Positions 38,247 through 48,788 of a DNA stretch of 64,000 bases are shown here, in pieces. Origin of the DNA: Steroidobacteraceae bacterium (GTDB lineage: Bacteria; Pseudomonadota; Gammaproteobacteria; Steroidobacterales; Steroidobacteraceae); NCBI GenBank assembly GCA_019634915.1, contig JAHCAN010000001.1, forward strand, positions 62,001 to 126,000, given 5' to 3'. Each line of letters opens with the position of its first letter. Within the stretch, counting starts at the first letter, position 1. Below the pieces are notes generated by a model, which ran no database searches, had not been told where the DNA came from, and saw nothing but the letters and a program-made list of their open reading frames with translations. The position numbers and the translations under genes are program-made.

Positions 38247-38828
38247 TCAGGACCGGGGGTGGCCGTCGATCTCGATGAACCGGAGGAATTCGGCCCGGGT
38301 CCGGGGGTCCTCCCGGAAGGTGCCGGTCATGTGGCTGGTGACCATCGAGACCCCCCGCTTGTGCACCCCCCGGGTGGTCATGCACTCGTGGGTGGCGTCG
38401 ATCACGACCCCCACCCCGCGGGGCTTCAGGACGTCCTCGATGCACTGGGCGATCTGGGCGGTCAGCTTCTCCTGCACCTGGAAGCGCCGCGCGTAGCCCT
38501 CGACGACCCGGGCAAGCTTGCTGATGCCGACGACCTTGTCGCTCGGCAGGTAGCCGACGTGCGCGCGGCCGATGATCGGCGCCATGTGGTGCTCGCAATG
38601 CGACTCGAACTCGATGTTCCGCAGCACGATCAGCTCGTCGTAGCCGCCGACCTCCTCGAACGTGCGCCGCAGATCCTCGCCGGGATCGTGCGCATAGCCC
38701 GAGAACCAGTCGCCGTAGGCATCGACGACGCGCCGCGGCGTATCGAGCAGGCCCTCGCGCGTCGGGTCCTCGCCCGCCCAGCGCAGCAATGTCCTGACGG
38801 CCTCCTCGGCCTCGTCGCGTGTCACCAT
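38247..38828 (-). CDS. folE: GTP cyclohydrolase I (FolE type IA)
   Basis: First enzyme of folate/tetrahydrobiopterin synthesis, forming 7,8-dihydroneopterin triphosphate from GTP. The 193-residue protein has zinc ligands C78 and H81 in SHCEHH and C149 in HECMTTRG, plus [20 protein letters not shown] and RGVSMVTS. Codon choice changes abruptly about codon 104. Before it, Arg/Pro/Thr are mostly CGC or CGG, CCG and ACG; after it, CGG (9 of 11), CCC (3 of 3) and ACC (8 of 8). The start MVTRDEAEE is set by family alignment. Confidence 0.95.
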   Translation of the reverse strand: MVTRDEAEEAVRTLLRWAGEDPTREGLLDTPRRVVDAYGDWFSGYAHDPGEDLRRTFEEVGGYDELIVLRNIEFESHCEHHMAPIIGRAHVGYLPSDKVVGISKLARVVEGYARRFQVQEKLTAQIAQCIEDVLKPRGVGVVIDATHECMTTRGVHKRGVSMVTSHMTGTFREDPRTRAEFLRFIEIDGHPRS

Positions 38829-38885
38829 CGATGTCCTCCGTCGCCGCTGTCCATCCACTATACCGGCAGGTGCTAGCATTGCCGC

Positions 38886-40181
38886 ATGAGTTACGAGCAG
38901 TATCACAAGCGGCGCATCGGCGAGCACGTGCTGCATGCCGAAACCCAGATGATGGGTTACGGCTACGACCCGCAGCTGTCCGAAGGCGCGCTGAAACCAC
39001 CCGTCTTCCTGACCTCGACCTTCGCGTTCAGGACGGCCGAGGACGGCAAGGCGTTCTTCGACTACACCGCCGGCCGGCGCGACGCGCCGCCCGGCCAGGG
39101 CGCGGGGCTCGTCTACTCGCGCTTCAACAACCCGAACCTCGAAGTGCTCGAGGACCGGCTCGCGCTGTGGGAAGGCGGCGAGGCCGCGGCGGTGTTCGCG
39201 AGCGGCATGGCCGCGATCTCGACCACGATACTCGCGCACGTGCGCCCGGGCGACGTGATCCTGATGAGCCAGCCGCTCTACGGCGGCACCGAGACGCTGA
39301 TCGAGAAGACGCTGCCGAATCTCGGCATCCGCGCGGTCGGCTTCACCGAGGGCTGCAGCGAGCGCGCGGTGGCCGCGGCGATGGAGGAAGCGCTGCGCGT
39401 CGCGAAGGACGCCGGTGGCCGCGTCGCGTTCATCATGACCGAGACACCGGCGAATCCGACCAACAGCCTGGTCGACCTCGCGCTGATGCGGCGCACGGCC
39501 GACGAGATCGGCCGTCGCCAGGGCGGCGAGCCGCCGCCGGTCGCGGTCGACAACACGTTCCTCGGCCCGGTCTACCAGCGCCCGCTCGCGCATGGCGCCG
39601 ATCTCGTACTGTATTCGCTGACGAAATACGTCGGCGGACACTCGGACCTGGTCGCCGGTGGCCTCGTCGGCTCGAAGGCGGGCATCCGCACGACGCGGTT
39701 GCTGCGCAGCGCGCTCGGCACGCAGCTCGATCCGAACACCGCCTGGATGCTGATGCGCTCGCTCGAGACGATGGCGCTGCGCATGCGGGCGGCGGCGGAC
39801 AACGCCGCGCAGGTCGCGAAATTCCTCGCCGCCCATCCGCGCGTCAGCGACGTGAACTACCTTGGCCTGCTCGCGCAGGACGATCCACGCTGGCCGGTGT
39901 TCCGGCGCCAGTGCGACAGCGCCGGCTCGACCTTCGCGTTCAAGGTCGGCGACGGCGAGGCGGACGCGTTTCGCATGCTGAACCGGCTGCAGGTGATGAA
40001 GCTCGCGGTGAGCCTCGGCGGCACCGAGACGCTGGTCTCGCATCCGGCCTCGACCACGCATTCGGGCGTGCCGAAAGCGACCCGCGATCGCTACGGCGTC
40101 ACCGACGCGATGGTGCGCATCTCGATCGGCATCGAACACCCCGAGGACCTGATCGCCGATCTCGCGCAGGCGCTCGCCTGA
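38886..40181 (+). CDS. Cys/Met metabolism PLP-dependent enzyme (cystathionine gamma-synthase/lyase family)
   Basis: A 431-residue PLP enzyme of the trans-sulfuration family. [17 protein letters not shown], the [10 protein letters not shown] phosphate loop, [12 protein letters not shown] and [11 protein letters not shown] with Schiff-base Lys247 are visible. The last third ends [21 protein letters not shown]. Insertions ([18 protein letters not shown]) distinguish it from classical MetB. It could be a cystathionine gamma-synthase or lyase, a methionine gamma-lyase or a homocysteine synthase; the specificity is not decided by sequence. Confidence 0.93.
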   Translation: MSYEQYHKRRIGEHVLHAETQMMGYGYDPQLSEGALKPPVFLTSTFAFRTAEDGKAFFDYTAGRRDAPPGQGAGLVYSRFNNPNLEVLEDRLALWEGGEAAAVFASGMAAISTTILAHVRPGDVILMSQPLYGGTETLIEKTLPNLGIRAVGFTEGCSERAVAAAMEEALRVAKDAGGRVAFIMTETPANPTNSLVDLALMRRTADEIGRRQGGEPPPVAVDNTFLGPVYQRPLAHGADLVLYSLTKYVGGHSDLVAGGLVGSKAGIRTTRLLRSALGTQLDPNTAWMLMRSLETMALRMRAAADNAAQVAKFLAAHPRVSDVNYLGLLAQDDPRWPVFRRQCDSAGSTFAFKVGDGEADAFRMLNRLQVMKLAVSLGGTETLVSHPASTTHSGVPKATRDRYGVTDAMVRISIGIEHPEDLIADLAQALA

Positions 40182-40196
40182 CACGCGCCCGGCCGC

Positions 40197-40841
40197 TCAG
40201 TTGCTCGCGAGCACGTCGCGCAGGCTGAACTCGATCGGCACCGTCACGAGCGCCCGGCGCGCGAGGCCGTTCTCGCGATAAGGCTTGAAGAGCGCGCGGG
40301 CCACGGCCGCGCGGGCCGCCTCGTCGAGCGAGCGATCACCGCTCGAGCGCTCGACGACGACCTCGAGCGGCACTCCGCTCTCGCCGACCAGCACGCGCAG
40401 CAGCACGACGCCCTGCGCGCGCTGCCGGCGCGCCTCGCGCGGATAGTGCGGCTGCGGTGCACGCAGGTACTCGACGAACGACACGCGTCGCGGGCCGGCG
40501 TCGGCCGGCGGCGCCGTGGTCTCGGCGACCGGGGGCGGCTGCGCGGCCACGGTGATCGCCTGGCTCGCATCGACCGGCGCCACGTTCAGCAGGACCGGCG
40601 GCACCTCGGGCAACCGCAGGTTCGGCTCGACGAGCCGTACCGGCGGCGGCAGGTGGGGTGACTCGGCCTCCTGGTCGTCGATGAACGAGACCACGGCCGC
40701 GACGGCCGGGGGCCGGGTGACGCCGATGCGCCCGCTGGTCAACAGCAGCAGCAGGCCGACGTGCACGGCGACGATGACGGCCAGCACGACCGACCGGCGC
40801 GCTGCGCGCTCGCGCTGCGGGGCTGCGTTCGAAGGAAGCAT
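40197..40841 (-). CDS. tonB: energy transducer TonB
   Basis: A 214-residue TonB: one N-terminal helix (about 20-38), a Pro-rich periplasmic spacer and a C-terminal TonB domain with [32 protein letters not shown] and [22 protein letters not shown]. It passes proton-motive energy to TonB-dependent receptors such as the one at 46.3-48.6 kb. ExbB/ExbD are not in the window. Divergent from piuC with a Fur-like box between. Confidence 0.93.
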   Translation of the reverse strand: MLPSNAAPQRERAARRSVVLAVIVAVHVGLLLLLTSGRIGVTRPPAVAAVVSFIDDQEAESPHLPPPVRLVEPNLRLPEVPPVLLNVAPVDASQAITVAAQPPPVAETTAPPADAGPRRVSFVEYLRAPQPHYPREARRQRAQGVVLLRVLVGESGVPLEVVVERSSGDRSLDEAARAAVARALFKPYRENGLARRALVTVPIEFSLRDVLASN

Positions 40842-40875
40842 GGCGGCATTTTCCGGGAGCCCTGTTACAATTGCA

Positions 40876-40894
40876 AATACGAATCCTTCTCATT
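40876..40894. promoter_or_regulatory. Fur box between tonB and piuC
   Basis: AATACGAATCCTTCTCATT; its reverse complement AATGAGAAGGATTCGTATT agrees with the 19-base site AATGAGAATCATTCTCATT at 15 positions by my count. It lies between divergent tonB and piuC, both iron-uptake-linked families, so iron repression by Fur is likely. Not tested. Confidence 0.6.
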
Positions 40895-40922
40895 AACGAT
40901 CCCGCCCCGCTTCGGAAACCGC

Positions 40923-41603
40923 ATGCTGCTGCAGATACCCGGCGTACTCCGGCCCGACGAACTCGCCCATGTCCAGGCCACGCTCGGCGGCGCCGAGTGG
41001 GTCGACGGCCGCGTGACGGCCGGGCACCAGTCCGCGAGAGCCAAACACAACAGGCAGCTGCCCGAGGACTCGGCCGCCGCGCGCGAACTCGGCCGCATCG
41101 TGGTCGCGGCGCTCGAACGCCACCCACTGTTCGTCTCGGCCGCGCTGCCGCTCAAGATCTTCCCGCCGCTCTTCAACCGCTACGAATCCGGCGAGTCTTT
41201 CGGCGTGCACATCGACAACGCGATCCGCATGGTGCGCGGCAGTGCGCATCGCGTGCGCACCGACCTGTCGGCGACGCTGTTCCTCGGCGAACCGGCCGAC
41301 TACGACGGCGGCGAACTGGTCATCGAGGACACGTATGGCGCGCACAGCGTCAAACTGCCCGCCGGCCACCTCGTGCTCTACCCCGCCTCGAGCCTGCACA
41401 AGGTGCAGCCGGTCACGCGCGGCGCGCGGATTGCCGCATTCTTCTGGGTGCAGAGCATGATCCGCGAGGACGCACAGCGTGCGCTGCTGTTCGACCTCGA
41501 CGGCGCGATCCAGCGCGTCGCCGCGGGCGATGCCGGTCATCCGGCGCTGGTGCAGCTGACCGGGGTCTACCACAACCTGCTGCGTCGCTGGGCGGACGCC
41601 TGA
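40923..41603 (+). CDS. piuC: Fe2+-dependent dioxygenase PiuC/YbiX (PKHD type)
   Basis: A 226-residue non-haem iron oxygenase. H96-x-D98 (GVHIDNA), H159 ([14 protein letters not shown]) and R169 form the 2OG-Fe(II) site. PiuC/YbiX is often next to a TonB-dependent receptor for catecholate compounds and is Fur-controlled. Here tonB is divergent and the receptor is 5 kb downstream. The start follows the Fur-box gap at a typical position; the frame is open upstream. Confidence 0.93.
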   Translation: MLLQIPGVLRPDELAHVQATLGGAEWVDGRVTAGHQSARAKHNRQLPEDSAAARELGRIVVAALERHPLFVSAALPLKIFPPLFNRYESGESFGVHIDNAIRMVRGSAHRVRTDLSATLFLGEPADYDGGELVIEDTYGAHSVKLPAGHLVLYPASSLHKVQPVTRGARIAAFFWVQSMIREDAQRALLFDLDGAIQRVAAGDAGHPALVQLTGVYHNLLRRWADA

Positions 41604-41720
41604 CGCGCGCCGGCGCCTGAGGGCGGCACGCCGGCCGCCGACGCGGCATGCCTTGCCCGCAGATCGCGCACGACGTCGACGCGGTCAACGCCGGCGCCGC
41701 CCGAACGTTATTCTGGCCAC

Positions 41721-42974
41721 ATGAACCGCAAGAAGCTGCTCGCGGCCGCCGCCACGGTCGTCGCCATCGTCGCCCTCGCCCTCATCTGGCGCGCCTTCAC
41801 CCGCGACACCGCCCTGCCCTACCGCTACGCGACGGTCGAGCGCGGCGACATCCGGGCCGCGGTCGCCGCCACCGGCGCGTTGAGCGCCGTGACGACCGTC
41901 CAGGTCGGCACGCAGGTGTCGGGCCGCGTGGTCGCGACCTACGCCGACTTCAACGACCGGGTGACCAAGGGCCAGCTGATCGCGCGCATCGACCCGACGC
42001 TGCTCGAGCAGGCGGTGCGCGATGCGCAGGCGGGTCTCGAGAGGAGCCGCGCGCTGTACCAGCAGGCGGACGTCGAGTACCAGCGCAATCTCGGCCTGTT
42101 CAAGGAGAAGGTGCTGACCGAGATCGAGTTCGACACGACCAGGTTCGCGCGCGAGGTCGCGGCGGCCAACGTCAAGTCGGCCGAGGTCGCGCTCGAGCGC
42201 GCGCGCCAGAACCTCGCCTATACCGAAATCTACGCGCCGATCGACGGCATCGTCGTCGAGCGCAACGTCGACGTCGGCCAGACCGTGGCCGCGAGCCTGT
42301 CGGCGCCGCAGCTGTTCCTGATCGCCAACGATCTGGCGCGCATGCAGATCCTCGCGTCGGTCGCCGAGAGCGACATCGGCGCGATCCACAAGGGCCAGCC
42401 GGTCACCTTCACGGTGCAGGCCTTTCCCGAACAGTCCTTCACCGGCACCGTGCAACAGGTGCGCCTGCAGTCGACGACCACCGAGAACGTGGTCAACTAC
42501 ACCGTCGTGATCGAAGTGGCGAACCCCGGCGAGAAGCTGCTGCCGGGAATGACCGCGAGCGTCGATTTCGTGACCGGCGAGGCGAAGGACGTGCTCACTA
42601 TTCCGAACGCCGCGCTGCGCTTTCGCGCCACCGAGGCGATGCTCGCCGAAGTGCGCAAGGCCGGCGGCACACAGGGCCAGCGGGCCAGCGGTACGCGGCC
42701 GGCCGGCGAGGCGCGCGGCTCCGGCGACGCGCGCGGCACGGGCGAACGGCGGCCCGCCGATCTCGCGATCCTCTGGTATGTCGACGGCAACGGCCGGCTC
42801 GCGCGCCTGCCGGTGCGCACCGGTCTGACCGACGGCCAGCGCACCGAAATCAGCGGCGAGGGCCTGAAGGAAGGCATGAACGTCATCATCGGCGTCACGC
42901 AATCGGGCGCGAGCGCGCAGTCTTCGAGCCCGTTCCAGTCGGCGCCGATGCAGGGCGGGCCGCGCGGCTTCTGA
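41721..42974 (+). CDS. macA: MacA-like efflux periplasmic adaptor
   Basis: A 417-residue membrane-fusion protein: N-terminal anchor helix (residues 3-24), biotinyl-lipoyl halves around [22 protein letters not shown] and [19 protein letters not shown], a helical hairpin, then beta-barrel [14 protein letters not shown] Gly/Arg-rich insertion ([20 protein letters not shown]) separates the last domains. It starts a four-gene MacA-MacB(ATPase)-MacB(permease)-TolC operon resembling the PvdR-PvdT-OpmQ siderophore exporter. Cargo is unknown; iron-linked neighbours suggest a siderophore or other metal chelate. Confidence 0.93.
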   Translation: MNRKKLLAAAATVVAIVALALIWRAFTRDTALPYRYATVERGDIRAAVAATGALSAVTTVQVGTQVSGRVVATYADFNDRVTKGQLIARIDPTLLEQAVRDAQAGLERSRALYQQADVEYQRNLGLFKEKVLTEIEFDTTRFAREVAAANVKSAEVALERARQNLAYTEIYAPIDGIVVERNVDVGQTVAASLSAPQLFLIANDLARMQILASVAESDIGAIHKGQPVTFTVQAFPEQSFTGTVQQVRLQSTTTENVVNYTVVIEVANPGEKLLPGMTASVDFVTGEAKDVLTIPNAALRFRATEAMLAEVRKAGGTQGQRASGTRPAGEARGSGDARGTGERRPADLAILWYVDGNGRLARLPVRTGLTDGQRTEISGEGLKEGMNVIIGVTQSGASAQSSSPFQSAPMQGGPRGF

Positions 42975-42985
42975 GCGTGCCAGCG

Positions 42986-43735
42986 ATGCCAACCGCCGAC
43001 ATTCCCGTCATCCGCCTGCAGGGCGTCACCAAGGTGTACAGCCCGGGCGAGAACGCGGTCCACGCGCTCGCCGGCGTGGACCTCGAGATCCGGCGCGGCG
43101 AGCTGGTCGCGATCATGGGCGCGTCGGGCTCGGGCAAGTCGACGATGATGAACATCCTCGGCTGCCTCGACACGCCGACCGCCGGGCGCTACGAGCTCGA
43201 CGGCATCGACATTACCGGCCTGACGAAGAACGCGCTCGCCGACCTGCGCAGCCTGAAGATCGGCTTCGTGTTCCAGGGCTTCAACCTGCTCGCGCGCACG
43301 ACCGCGCTCGAGAACGTCGAGCTGCCGCTGCTGTACGACCGCGCAGGCCGCTTCGCGCCGGCCGCCTCGCCGGCGCCCGAGGCGCTGCGGCGCGTCGGCC
43401 TCGGCGAGCGCATGCACCACGTGCCGAGCCAGCTGTCGGGCGGCCAGCAGCAGCGCGTCGCGATCGCGCGCGCGCTGGTCACGAACCCGTCGCTGATCCT
43501 CGCCGACGAGCCGACCGGCAATCTCGACAGCCACACCTCGCTCGAGATCATGGCGCTGTTCCAGGAGCTGAACGCGCAGGGCATCACGATCGTGCTCGTC
43601 ACGCACGAGCCCGACATCGCCGCACACGCGCACCGCGTGATCGAGATGCGCGACGGGCACATCGTGCGCGATGCGCGGGTCGATGCGCCGCTGGATGCCG
43701 CGGCCGAGCTCGCGCAGCTGCAGGTGGCCTCGTGA
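42986..43735 (+). CDS. MacB-like ABC transporter ATP-binding protein
   Basis: A 249-residue ABC ATPase with Walker [10 protein letters not shown], signature LSGGQQQR, Walker [13 protein letters not shown] and the LolD/MacB-type [26 protein letters not shown]. It is separate from the membrane part, while E. coli MacB is one polypeptide. The ATG at 42986 is chosen; a GTG at 42977 is also possible. The stop overlaps the permease GTG. Confidence 0.93.
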   Translation: MPTADIPVIRLQGVTKVYSPGENAVHALAGVDLEIRRGELVAIMGASGSGKSTMMNILGCLDTPTAGRYELDGIDITGLTKNALADLRSLKIGFVFQGFNLLARTTALENVELPLLYDRAGRFAPAASPAPEALRRVGLGERMHHVPSQLSGGQQQRVAIARALVTNPSLILADEPTGNLDSHTSLEIMALFQELNAQGITIVLVTHEPDIAAHAHRVIEMRDGHIVRDARVDAPLDAAAELAQLQVAS

Positions 43736-44949
43736 AGGCCTCGGCGCTGGTCCGCATCGCGACGCAGAGCATTCTGCGCAACAAGATGCGCACGCTGCTG
43801 ACGATGCTCGGCATCGTGATCGGCGTCGCCGCGGTGATCGTGATGGTCGCGGTCGGCCAGGGCGCGCAGGCGAACATCGAGGCGCAGATCCGCGGCCTCG
43901 GCACCAACATGCTGATGGTGATGGCCGGCTCGAGCAGCCAGGGCGGCGTGAGCCAGGGCGCGGCGACGTTCAACCGCCTGACGATCGAGGACGCCGAGAA
44001 GCTCGAGCGCGAGGCGACGCTGCTGGCGGCGGTCTCGCCGGTCGTGTTCTCGCGCGGCCAGATCATCGGCGGCGCCGGCAACTGGCGCACCGCGATCATC
44101 GGCGCCGCGCCGAACTACCAGACGATCCGCGACTGGCCGGTCGACAGCGGCAGCTTCTTCTCGGCCGCCGACCTGCGTTCGGTGCGTCGTGTGACCGTGC
44201 TCGGCCGCACGGTCGCGAACGCGCTGTTCCCCGACGCCGACCCCGTGGGCCAGCAAATCCGCGTGCGCAACGTGCCGTTCACCGTGATCGGCGTGCTCAC
44301 GGCGAAGGGCCAGACCGCCGGCGGCAACGACCAGGACGACACGATCCTGATCCCGTACACGACCGCGCGCGCCTACCTCTCCGGCCACTTCCGCATCGGC
44401 CAGATCATCGCGAGCACGTTCTCGCCCGGCGACATCCCGGCCGCGCAACAGGAGATCCGCGCGATCATGCGCGAGTCGCACCGCATCCCGGACGGCGACG
44501 ACGACGACTTCACGATCAGGAACCAGGACGACATCGCGGCCGCGGCGCAGGGCACCACGCGCGTGATGTCGCTGCTGCTGGCCGCGATCGCGTCGATCTC
44601 GCTGCTGGTCGGCGGCATCGGCATCATGAACATCATGCTGGTATCGGTCACCGAGCGCACGCGCGAGATCGGCATCCGCATGGCGATCGGCGCGCGCGGC
44701 AGCGACGTGATGGCGCAGTTCCTCGTCGAGAGCATCGTGATCAGCCTGGTCGGCGGGCTGATCGGGCTCGCGCTCGGCTTCGCGAGCGGCGTGCTGCTCG
44801 CGCACCTGACCGGCTGGGCGGTCGCGATGTCGCCACAGGCCGCGCTGATCGCGATCGCGTTCTCGGCCGCCGTCGGCGTGTTCTTCGGCTTCTATCCCGC
44901 GCGCAAGGCCGCCGCGCTCGATCCGATCCAGGCGCTCCGCTATGAATGA
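43732..44949 (+). CDS. MacB-like ABC transporter permease
   Basis: A 405-residue membrane component with an N-terminal helix ([21 protein letters not shown]), a periplasmic MacB core domain (about residues 45-280), three C-terminal helices and the conserved [26 protein letters not shown] motif. It couples ATP hydrolysis to export through MacA and the outer-membrane channel. GTG start overlapping the ATPase stop; its end overlaps the TolC gene start by eight bases. Confidence 0.94.
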   Translation: MKASALVRIATQSILRNKMRTLLTMLGIVIGVAAVIVMVAVGQGAQANIEAQIRGLGTNMLMVMAGSSSQGGVSQGAATFNRLTIEDAEKLEREATLLAAVSPVVFSRGQIIGGAGNWRTAIIGAAPNYQTIRDWPVDSGSFFSAADLRSVRRVTVLGRTVANALFPDADPVGQQIRVRNVPFTVIGVLTAKGQTAGGNDQDDTILIPYTTARAYLSGHFRIGQIIASTFSPGDIPAAQQEIRAIMRESHRIPDGDDDDFTIRNQDDIAAAAQGTTRVMSLLLAAIASISLLVGGIGIMNIMLVSVTERTREIGIRMAIGARGSDVMAQFLVESIVISLVGGLIGLALGFASGVLLAHLTGWAVAMSPQAALIAIAFSAAVGVFFGFYPARKAAALDPIQALRYE

Positions 44950-46288
44950 CACGACCCGCATGCTCACGGCCAGCCTCGCGGCGCTGCTCGTCGGCGGCTT
45001 CGCCGCCGCGGCGCTCGCGCAGGATGCGCCGCGCGAGACCCGCATCATCACGTTCGACCAGGCGATCGAAATCGCCCTGCAGCAGAACGACGTGCTGCGC
45101 AGCGCGCGCAACGCCGCGGCGCTCGGCGAGCTCGGCGTCGACCAGGCGCGCACCGGTTTCCTGCCGGACCTCGGGCTGAGCGCGCGCACCAGCCGCGACT
45201 TCGATCGCGACGACACGAACCAGACGACTTCGCTGAACCTGTCGTCGGGCGTCACGCTGTTCGACGGCTTCGCCAATACCGCGGGCCTGAAGGCCGCGAA
45301 GCTCGCGAGCCGGGCAAGCGGCGCGGACCTCGCGCGCACCGGCGAGACCGTGATCTTCACCGTGGCGACCGACTTCCTCGCGCTCGTGCAGAGCCAGGAG
45401 CAGCTGCGCGTGCAGCGCGAGAATCTCGCCGCGCAGGTGGCGCTCGGCAAGCAGATCGACGCCTACGTGCGCGCCGGCGCCCGCACGATCGCCGACCAGT
45501 ACCAGCAGGAGGCGAACGTCGCGAGCGCGAAGCTCGCGGTCGTCGAGGCCGAGCGCGCCGCGGAGCTCGCCAAGGTCGACGTGATCCTGACGCTGCAGCT
45601 CGATCCGCGCGGCACCTACGAATTCGTCGCGCCAGCCGTCGGCCAGCCGGGCGCCGACGCGCTCGAGCCGCTCGATGCGCTGATCGCGCGCGCCTGGGCC
45701 GCGCGCGCCGATGTCGCGGCCGGCGAAGCGCGGGCCGAGGCCGCCCTGCAGGACATCCGCGTCGCGAAGTCCGGCCGCTGGCCGGTGGTCGGCCTGTCGG
45801 CCGGTTACGGCTCGTCGTTCTCGTCGGACGTCGCGCCGTCGTGGAACGACCAGCTCGACGACAACCGTGGCGGCGCCGTCGGCCTCACGGTCACGATGCC
45901 GCTGTACGATCGCGGCGCGACGCGGATCGCGACGCGGCGCGCCGAGCTGGCCGCCGACAACGCGCAGATCGCGCTCGACAGCCTGCGCCAGCAGGTCGGC
46001 TCGCAGGTGCGCCGCGCCGTGCTCGATCTCGAGTCGGCGCGGGAGCAGCTGCTCACGTCCGAGGCGCAACAGCGCGCCGCGGCGCGCGCGCTCGAAGTGA
46101 CCGAGCAGCGCTACCGCGCGGGCGCCGCCACCCTGGTCGAGCTGACGCAGTCGCGCGCGACCCAGGTGCAGGCCGCGGGCGCCTACGTCACCGCGAAATA
46201 CGAAGTGGAGTTCCAGCGGCGCCTGCTCGACTACTACGTCGGCGGCCTGACCGCCGAGCGCGTGCGCTTCGAACAGGCGCCCGACTGA
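44942..46288 (+). CDS. TolC family outer-membrane efflux protein
   Basis: A 448-residue outer-membrane channel. Signal peptide residues 1-26, then the repeated TolC pattern: [41 protein letters not shown] and [13 protein letters not shown] ... [53 protein letters not shown]. It completes the MacAB-type tripartite exporter. Thirteen bases separate it from the convergent receptor gene. Confidence 0.95.
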   Translation: MNDTTRMLTASLAALLVGGFAAAALAQDAPRETRIITFDQAIEIALQQNDVLRSARNAAALGELGVDQARTGFLPDLGLSARTSRDFDRDDTNQTTSLNLSSGVTLFDGFANTAGLKAAKLASRASGADLARTGETVIFTVATDFLALVQSQEQLRVQRENLAAQVALGKQIDAYVRAGARTIADQYQQEANVASAKLAVVEAERAAELAKVDVILTLQLDPRGTYEFVAPAVGQPGADALEPLDALIARAWAARADVAAGEARAEAALQDIRVAKSGRWPVVGLSAGYGSSFSSDVAPSWNDQLDDNRGGAVGLTVTMPLYDRGATRIATRRAELAADNAQIALDSLRQQVGSQVRRAVLDLESAREQLLTSEAQQRAAARALEVTEQRYRAGAATLVELTQSRATQVQAAGAYVTAKYEVEFQRRLLDYYVGGLTAERVRFEQAPD

Positions 46289-46301
46289 AACCCCGCGCGG
46301 C

Positions 46302-48644
46302 TCAGAACGCGTAGTTCGCCGACAGCACGAACTGGCGCGTGTCGCCGGGCACCGCCCAGCCATTGTTGCGCACGCGAACGTAGTACTCCTCGTCGAACAG
46401 GTTGTTGACGTTCAGCCGCAGGCCGAGCCGGTCGGTCGCCTGCCAGCTCGCCATCAGCCGGTGCACGGTGTACGACGGCGCCTTGTTGAGCGGCGGCGCA
46501 CCGTTGGTCAGATAGATCTCGCCCTGGTACGTGACGCCGTAACCGATCGTGAAGCGCAGCGGCAGCTCGTAGGTCGTCCACAGGCTGCCCGAGTTCTCGG
46601 GCGTCTGCGTCAGCGGATTGCCGGCCTGCGCGTCGAGACTGCCTTGCGACAGATCGTAATCCGACACGCTCTGGATCACCTCGCTGTCGAGATACATGTA
46701 GTTCGCGAACACCTGCCACCTGTCGGTGATCGCGCCCGCGAGGCCGAGCGACACGCCGTCGACGCGCGCCTCGCCGTCGAGCGCCTGCTCGCCGGACGGG
46801 TTGTCGGGGTTGTTCGGGTCGTTGACGCGGTAGTTGGTGCGCTCGTTCCTGAACACCGCCGCGCTCAACGCCAGGTGCGCGTCCAGCAGGTCCCACTTGA
46901 CGCCGATCTCGTAATTCACCGCCTCTTCGGGATCGACGTTGCAGTTTGCGTTGCCGCTTGCGCTGGTCAGCGTGCACGGATTGCCATTCACGCTCGCCTT
47001 GGACGGCGTCTCCGAATTGCCGTAGGCGACGTAGATCGACGCGTTCTCCACCGGCTTGAACACGAGGCCGGCGCGATACGACAGCAGATCGTCGCGGTTC
47101 ACCGTGAGCGGATTGCCGGTGATCTCGCCGCCGCTCGCCGGTGTCGGAACCGACTGGCTGACTGCGCGACTGTCGTTGTGCTCGTAGCGCAGGCCGGCGC
47201 TGAATTCCCACTTCGGCGAGAACCTCAGGCTGTCGAACACGTAGAGCGCCTGGTTGTCGAGCTCGCCGTTCGTCCTGCCCGAGACGATGAAATTGACCGG
47301 ACCCGTCCAGTTCGAATCGGGGTTGCGGATGTCCATCAGCGGCAGCACCGGATTCGGCGTCGCGCCGTCCGGGTTGCGCAGGCTGTTGCCGTTCGCAAGG
47401 TCGTAGGTCTCGTGCGAGACCGAGAAGCCCGCGACCAGCGAGTGCGCCACTCCGCCCGTGTCGAAGTCGGCGCGGAAGTCGGTCTGGTTGACGATCGAGG
47501 TGTTCTTCGTGTCGCGCGTCGTGCCGCGCGGACCGGAAGGCTGGTACTGGCCGGGTGTCGCGCAGGCGGCGCCCGTCGGCGTCAGGCTCGTGTCGAGACA
47601 CCAGGTGCCCTGCGGCGGATCGACCGCCGAGAACTGGCTCACCGTCTGCCAGCGCGTCAGGTTGCGCACCGAGAAGCGCTCGTCGAAGCGATGGTTCAGC
47701 ACCAGCGTCGCGGCATCCTGCTCGTTCTTCTGCCGGTCGACGTTGTGGTAGCCGTAGTAGTTCGACGGATCGACGCCGGGCAGCGGGCCGCCGTCGAGTC
47801 CGGGATAGAACGGCACGCCATACTGCGGCACGTTGTCGTCGTACTGGTGGATGTAGCTCAGCGACAGCGTCGTGTCGCTGCCGAGGCCGAAGCTGATCGA
47901 CGGCGCGATGCCCCAGCGCTCGTACTCCTCGTAGTCGCGGCCGGGCACGTCGTTGTGATGCACCATCGCGTTCAGGCGCAGCGCGGTCGACTCGCCGATG
48001 CGCTGATTCGTGTCGACCGTGAAGCGGCCGTAGCTGTCGGTGCCGGCGCCGGCGCCGGCGCCGAGACGCGTGAATTCCTCTTCCGTCGCGACCTTGGTCA
48101 CGAGGTTGATCGTTCCCCCGACCGAGCCGGACCCGGAGTACACGGAGCTCGGGCCGTTGACGACTTCGACCTGCTCGAGATTGAACGGATCGGAGCGCGT
48201 GTACTGGGCACTGTCGCGCACGCCGTCGACGCCGATGTCGTTGTTCGCGTTGTAGCCGCGCAGCGTGATGCTGTCGCCGTAGCCACCGCCGCCCTCGCCG
48301 GCGCCGAACGTGATGCCGGGCAGCGTCGAGAGCACTTCGCGCAGCGTCATCAGGTTCTGGTCGACGATGACCTGCTGCGGCACCACGGTCACGGTCTGCG
48401 GCGTGTCGCGCAGCGGGCGCGTGTACTTGGGGGACGACGGTGCTTCGGGCCGGTAGCCTTCCTCGATCGAGGTCTCCTCGACCGTGACCTTCGGCAACTG
48501 GCGCACGTCGGCTGGCGCCTGCTGCGCCCTCGCGACCAGCACACCTCCGGCGATGGCCACGCTGACGGCGGTGGCAACCAGGGAGCGCGACGTCGCAGCG
48601 CGACGTGCGCCGTTCGAAAGAGACAGCGGCGGGACGGACTTCAT
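46302..48644 (-). CDS. TonB-dependent catecholate-type siderophore receptor
   Basis: A 780-residue outer-membrane receptor with a signal peptide (residues 1-40), TonB-box-like LPKVTVEE, a plug domain (QTVTVVPQQVIVDQNLMTLREVLSTLPGI ... DGVRDSAQYTRSDPFNLEQVEVVNGPSSVYSGSGSVGGTINLVTK) and a beta barrel ending in QFVLSANYAF. It fits Fiu/FepA-like catecholate or related receptors that need TonB. A Fur-like box and an FNR box lie upstream (48668-48717). Confidence 0.95.
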   Translation of the reverse strand: MKSVPPLSLSNGARRAATSRSLVATAVSVAIAGGVLVARAQQAPADVRQLPKVTVEETSIEEGYRPEAPSSPKYTRPLRDTPQTVTVVPQQVIVDQNLMTLREVLSTLPGITFGAGEGGGGYGDSITLRGYNANNDIGVDGVRDSAQYTRSDPFNLEQVEVVNGPSSVYSGSGSVGGTINLVTKVATEEEFTRLGAGAGAGTDSYGRFTVDTNQRIGESTALRLNAMVHHNDVPGRDYEEYERWGIAPSISFGLGSDTTLSLSYIHQYDDNVPQYGVPFYPGLDGGPLPGVDPSNYYGYHNVDRQKNEQDAATLVLNHRFDERFSVRNLTRWQTVSQFSAVDPPQGTWCLDTSLTPTGAACATPGQYQPSGPRGTTRDTKNTSIVNQTDFRADFDTGGVAHSLVAGFSVSHETYDLANGNSLRNPDGATPNPVLPLMDIRNPDSNWTGPVNFIVSGRTNGELDNQALYVFDSLRFSPKWEFSAGLRYEHNDSRAVSQSVPTPASGGEITGNPLTVNRDDLLSYRAGLVFKPVENASIYVAYGNSETPSKASVNGNPCTLTSASGNANCNVDPEEAVNYEIGVKWDLLDAHLALSAAVFRNERTNYRVNDPNNPDNPSGEQALDGEARVDGVSLGLAGAITDRWQVFANYMYLDSEVIQSVSDYDLSQGSLDAQAGNPLTQTPENSGSLWTTYELPLRFTIGYGVTYQGEIYLTNGAPPLNKAPSYTVHRLMASWQATDRLGLRLNVNNLFDEEYYVRVRNNGWAVPGDTRQFVLSANYAF

Positions 48645-48667
48645 GTAAGGGGGCCTCAGCAGTTGTT

Positions 48668-48686
48668 ATTGAGAATAAGACTCGTT
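48668..48686. promoter_or_regulatory. Fur-like box upstream of the TonB-dependent receptor
   Basis: ATTGAGAATAAGACTCGTT; the reverse complement AACGAGTCTTATTCTCAAT matches AATGAGAATCATTCTCATT at 14 of 19 positions by my count. It is 24-42 bases upstream of the receptor start codon. Confidence 0.5.
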
Positions 48687-48703
48687 CGTAATTACTTTCT
48701 CAT

Positions 48704-48717
48704 TTGATCCAGATCAA
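48704..48717. promoter_or_regulatory. perfect FNR/Anr box
   Basis: TTGAT-CCAG-ATCAA matches the TTGAT-N4-ATCAA consensus at all ten fixed positions. It lies between the divergent receptor and ZIP genes, 18 bases from the Fur-like box. Oxygen control of one or both genes by an FNR/Anr protein is likely; no such regulator gene is in the window. Confidence 0.6.
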
Positions 48718-48788
48718 CGTCAAGGGACGCCGGGTGCTGTAGCCCGCGCAAGCCTCATAATGTTGGGATCCACCACGGGGAGGTCAGT

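Noticed and set aside
41622..41639. GGCGGC/GCCGCC inverted repeat after piuC as a terminator
   Set aside because: Only six base pairs, no T-run, and common by chance in such GC-rich DNA.
48690..48704. A second Fur site (AATGAGAAAGTAATTACGA on the minus strand)
   Set aside because: The right half has almost no agreement with the consensus; only the left half matches.
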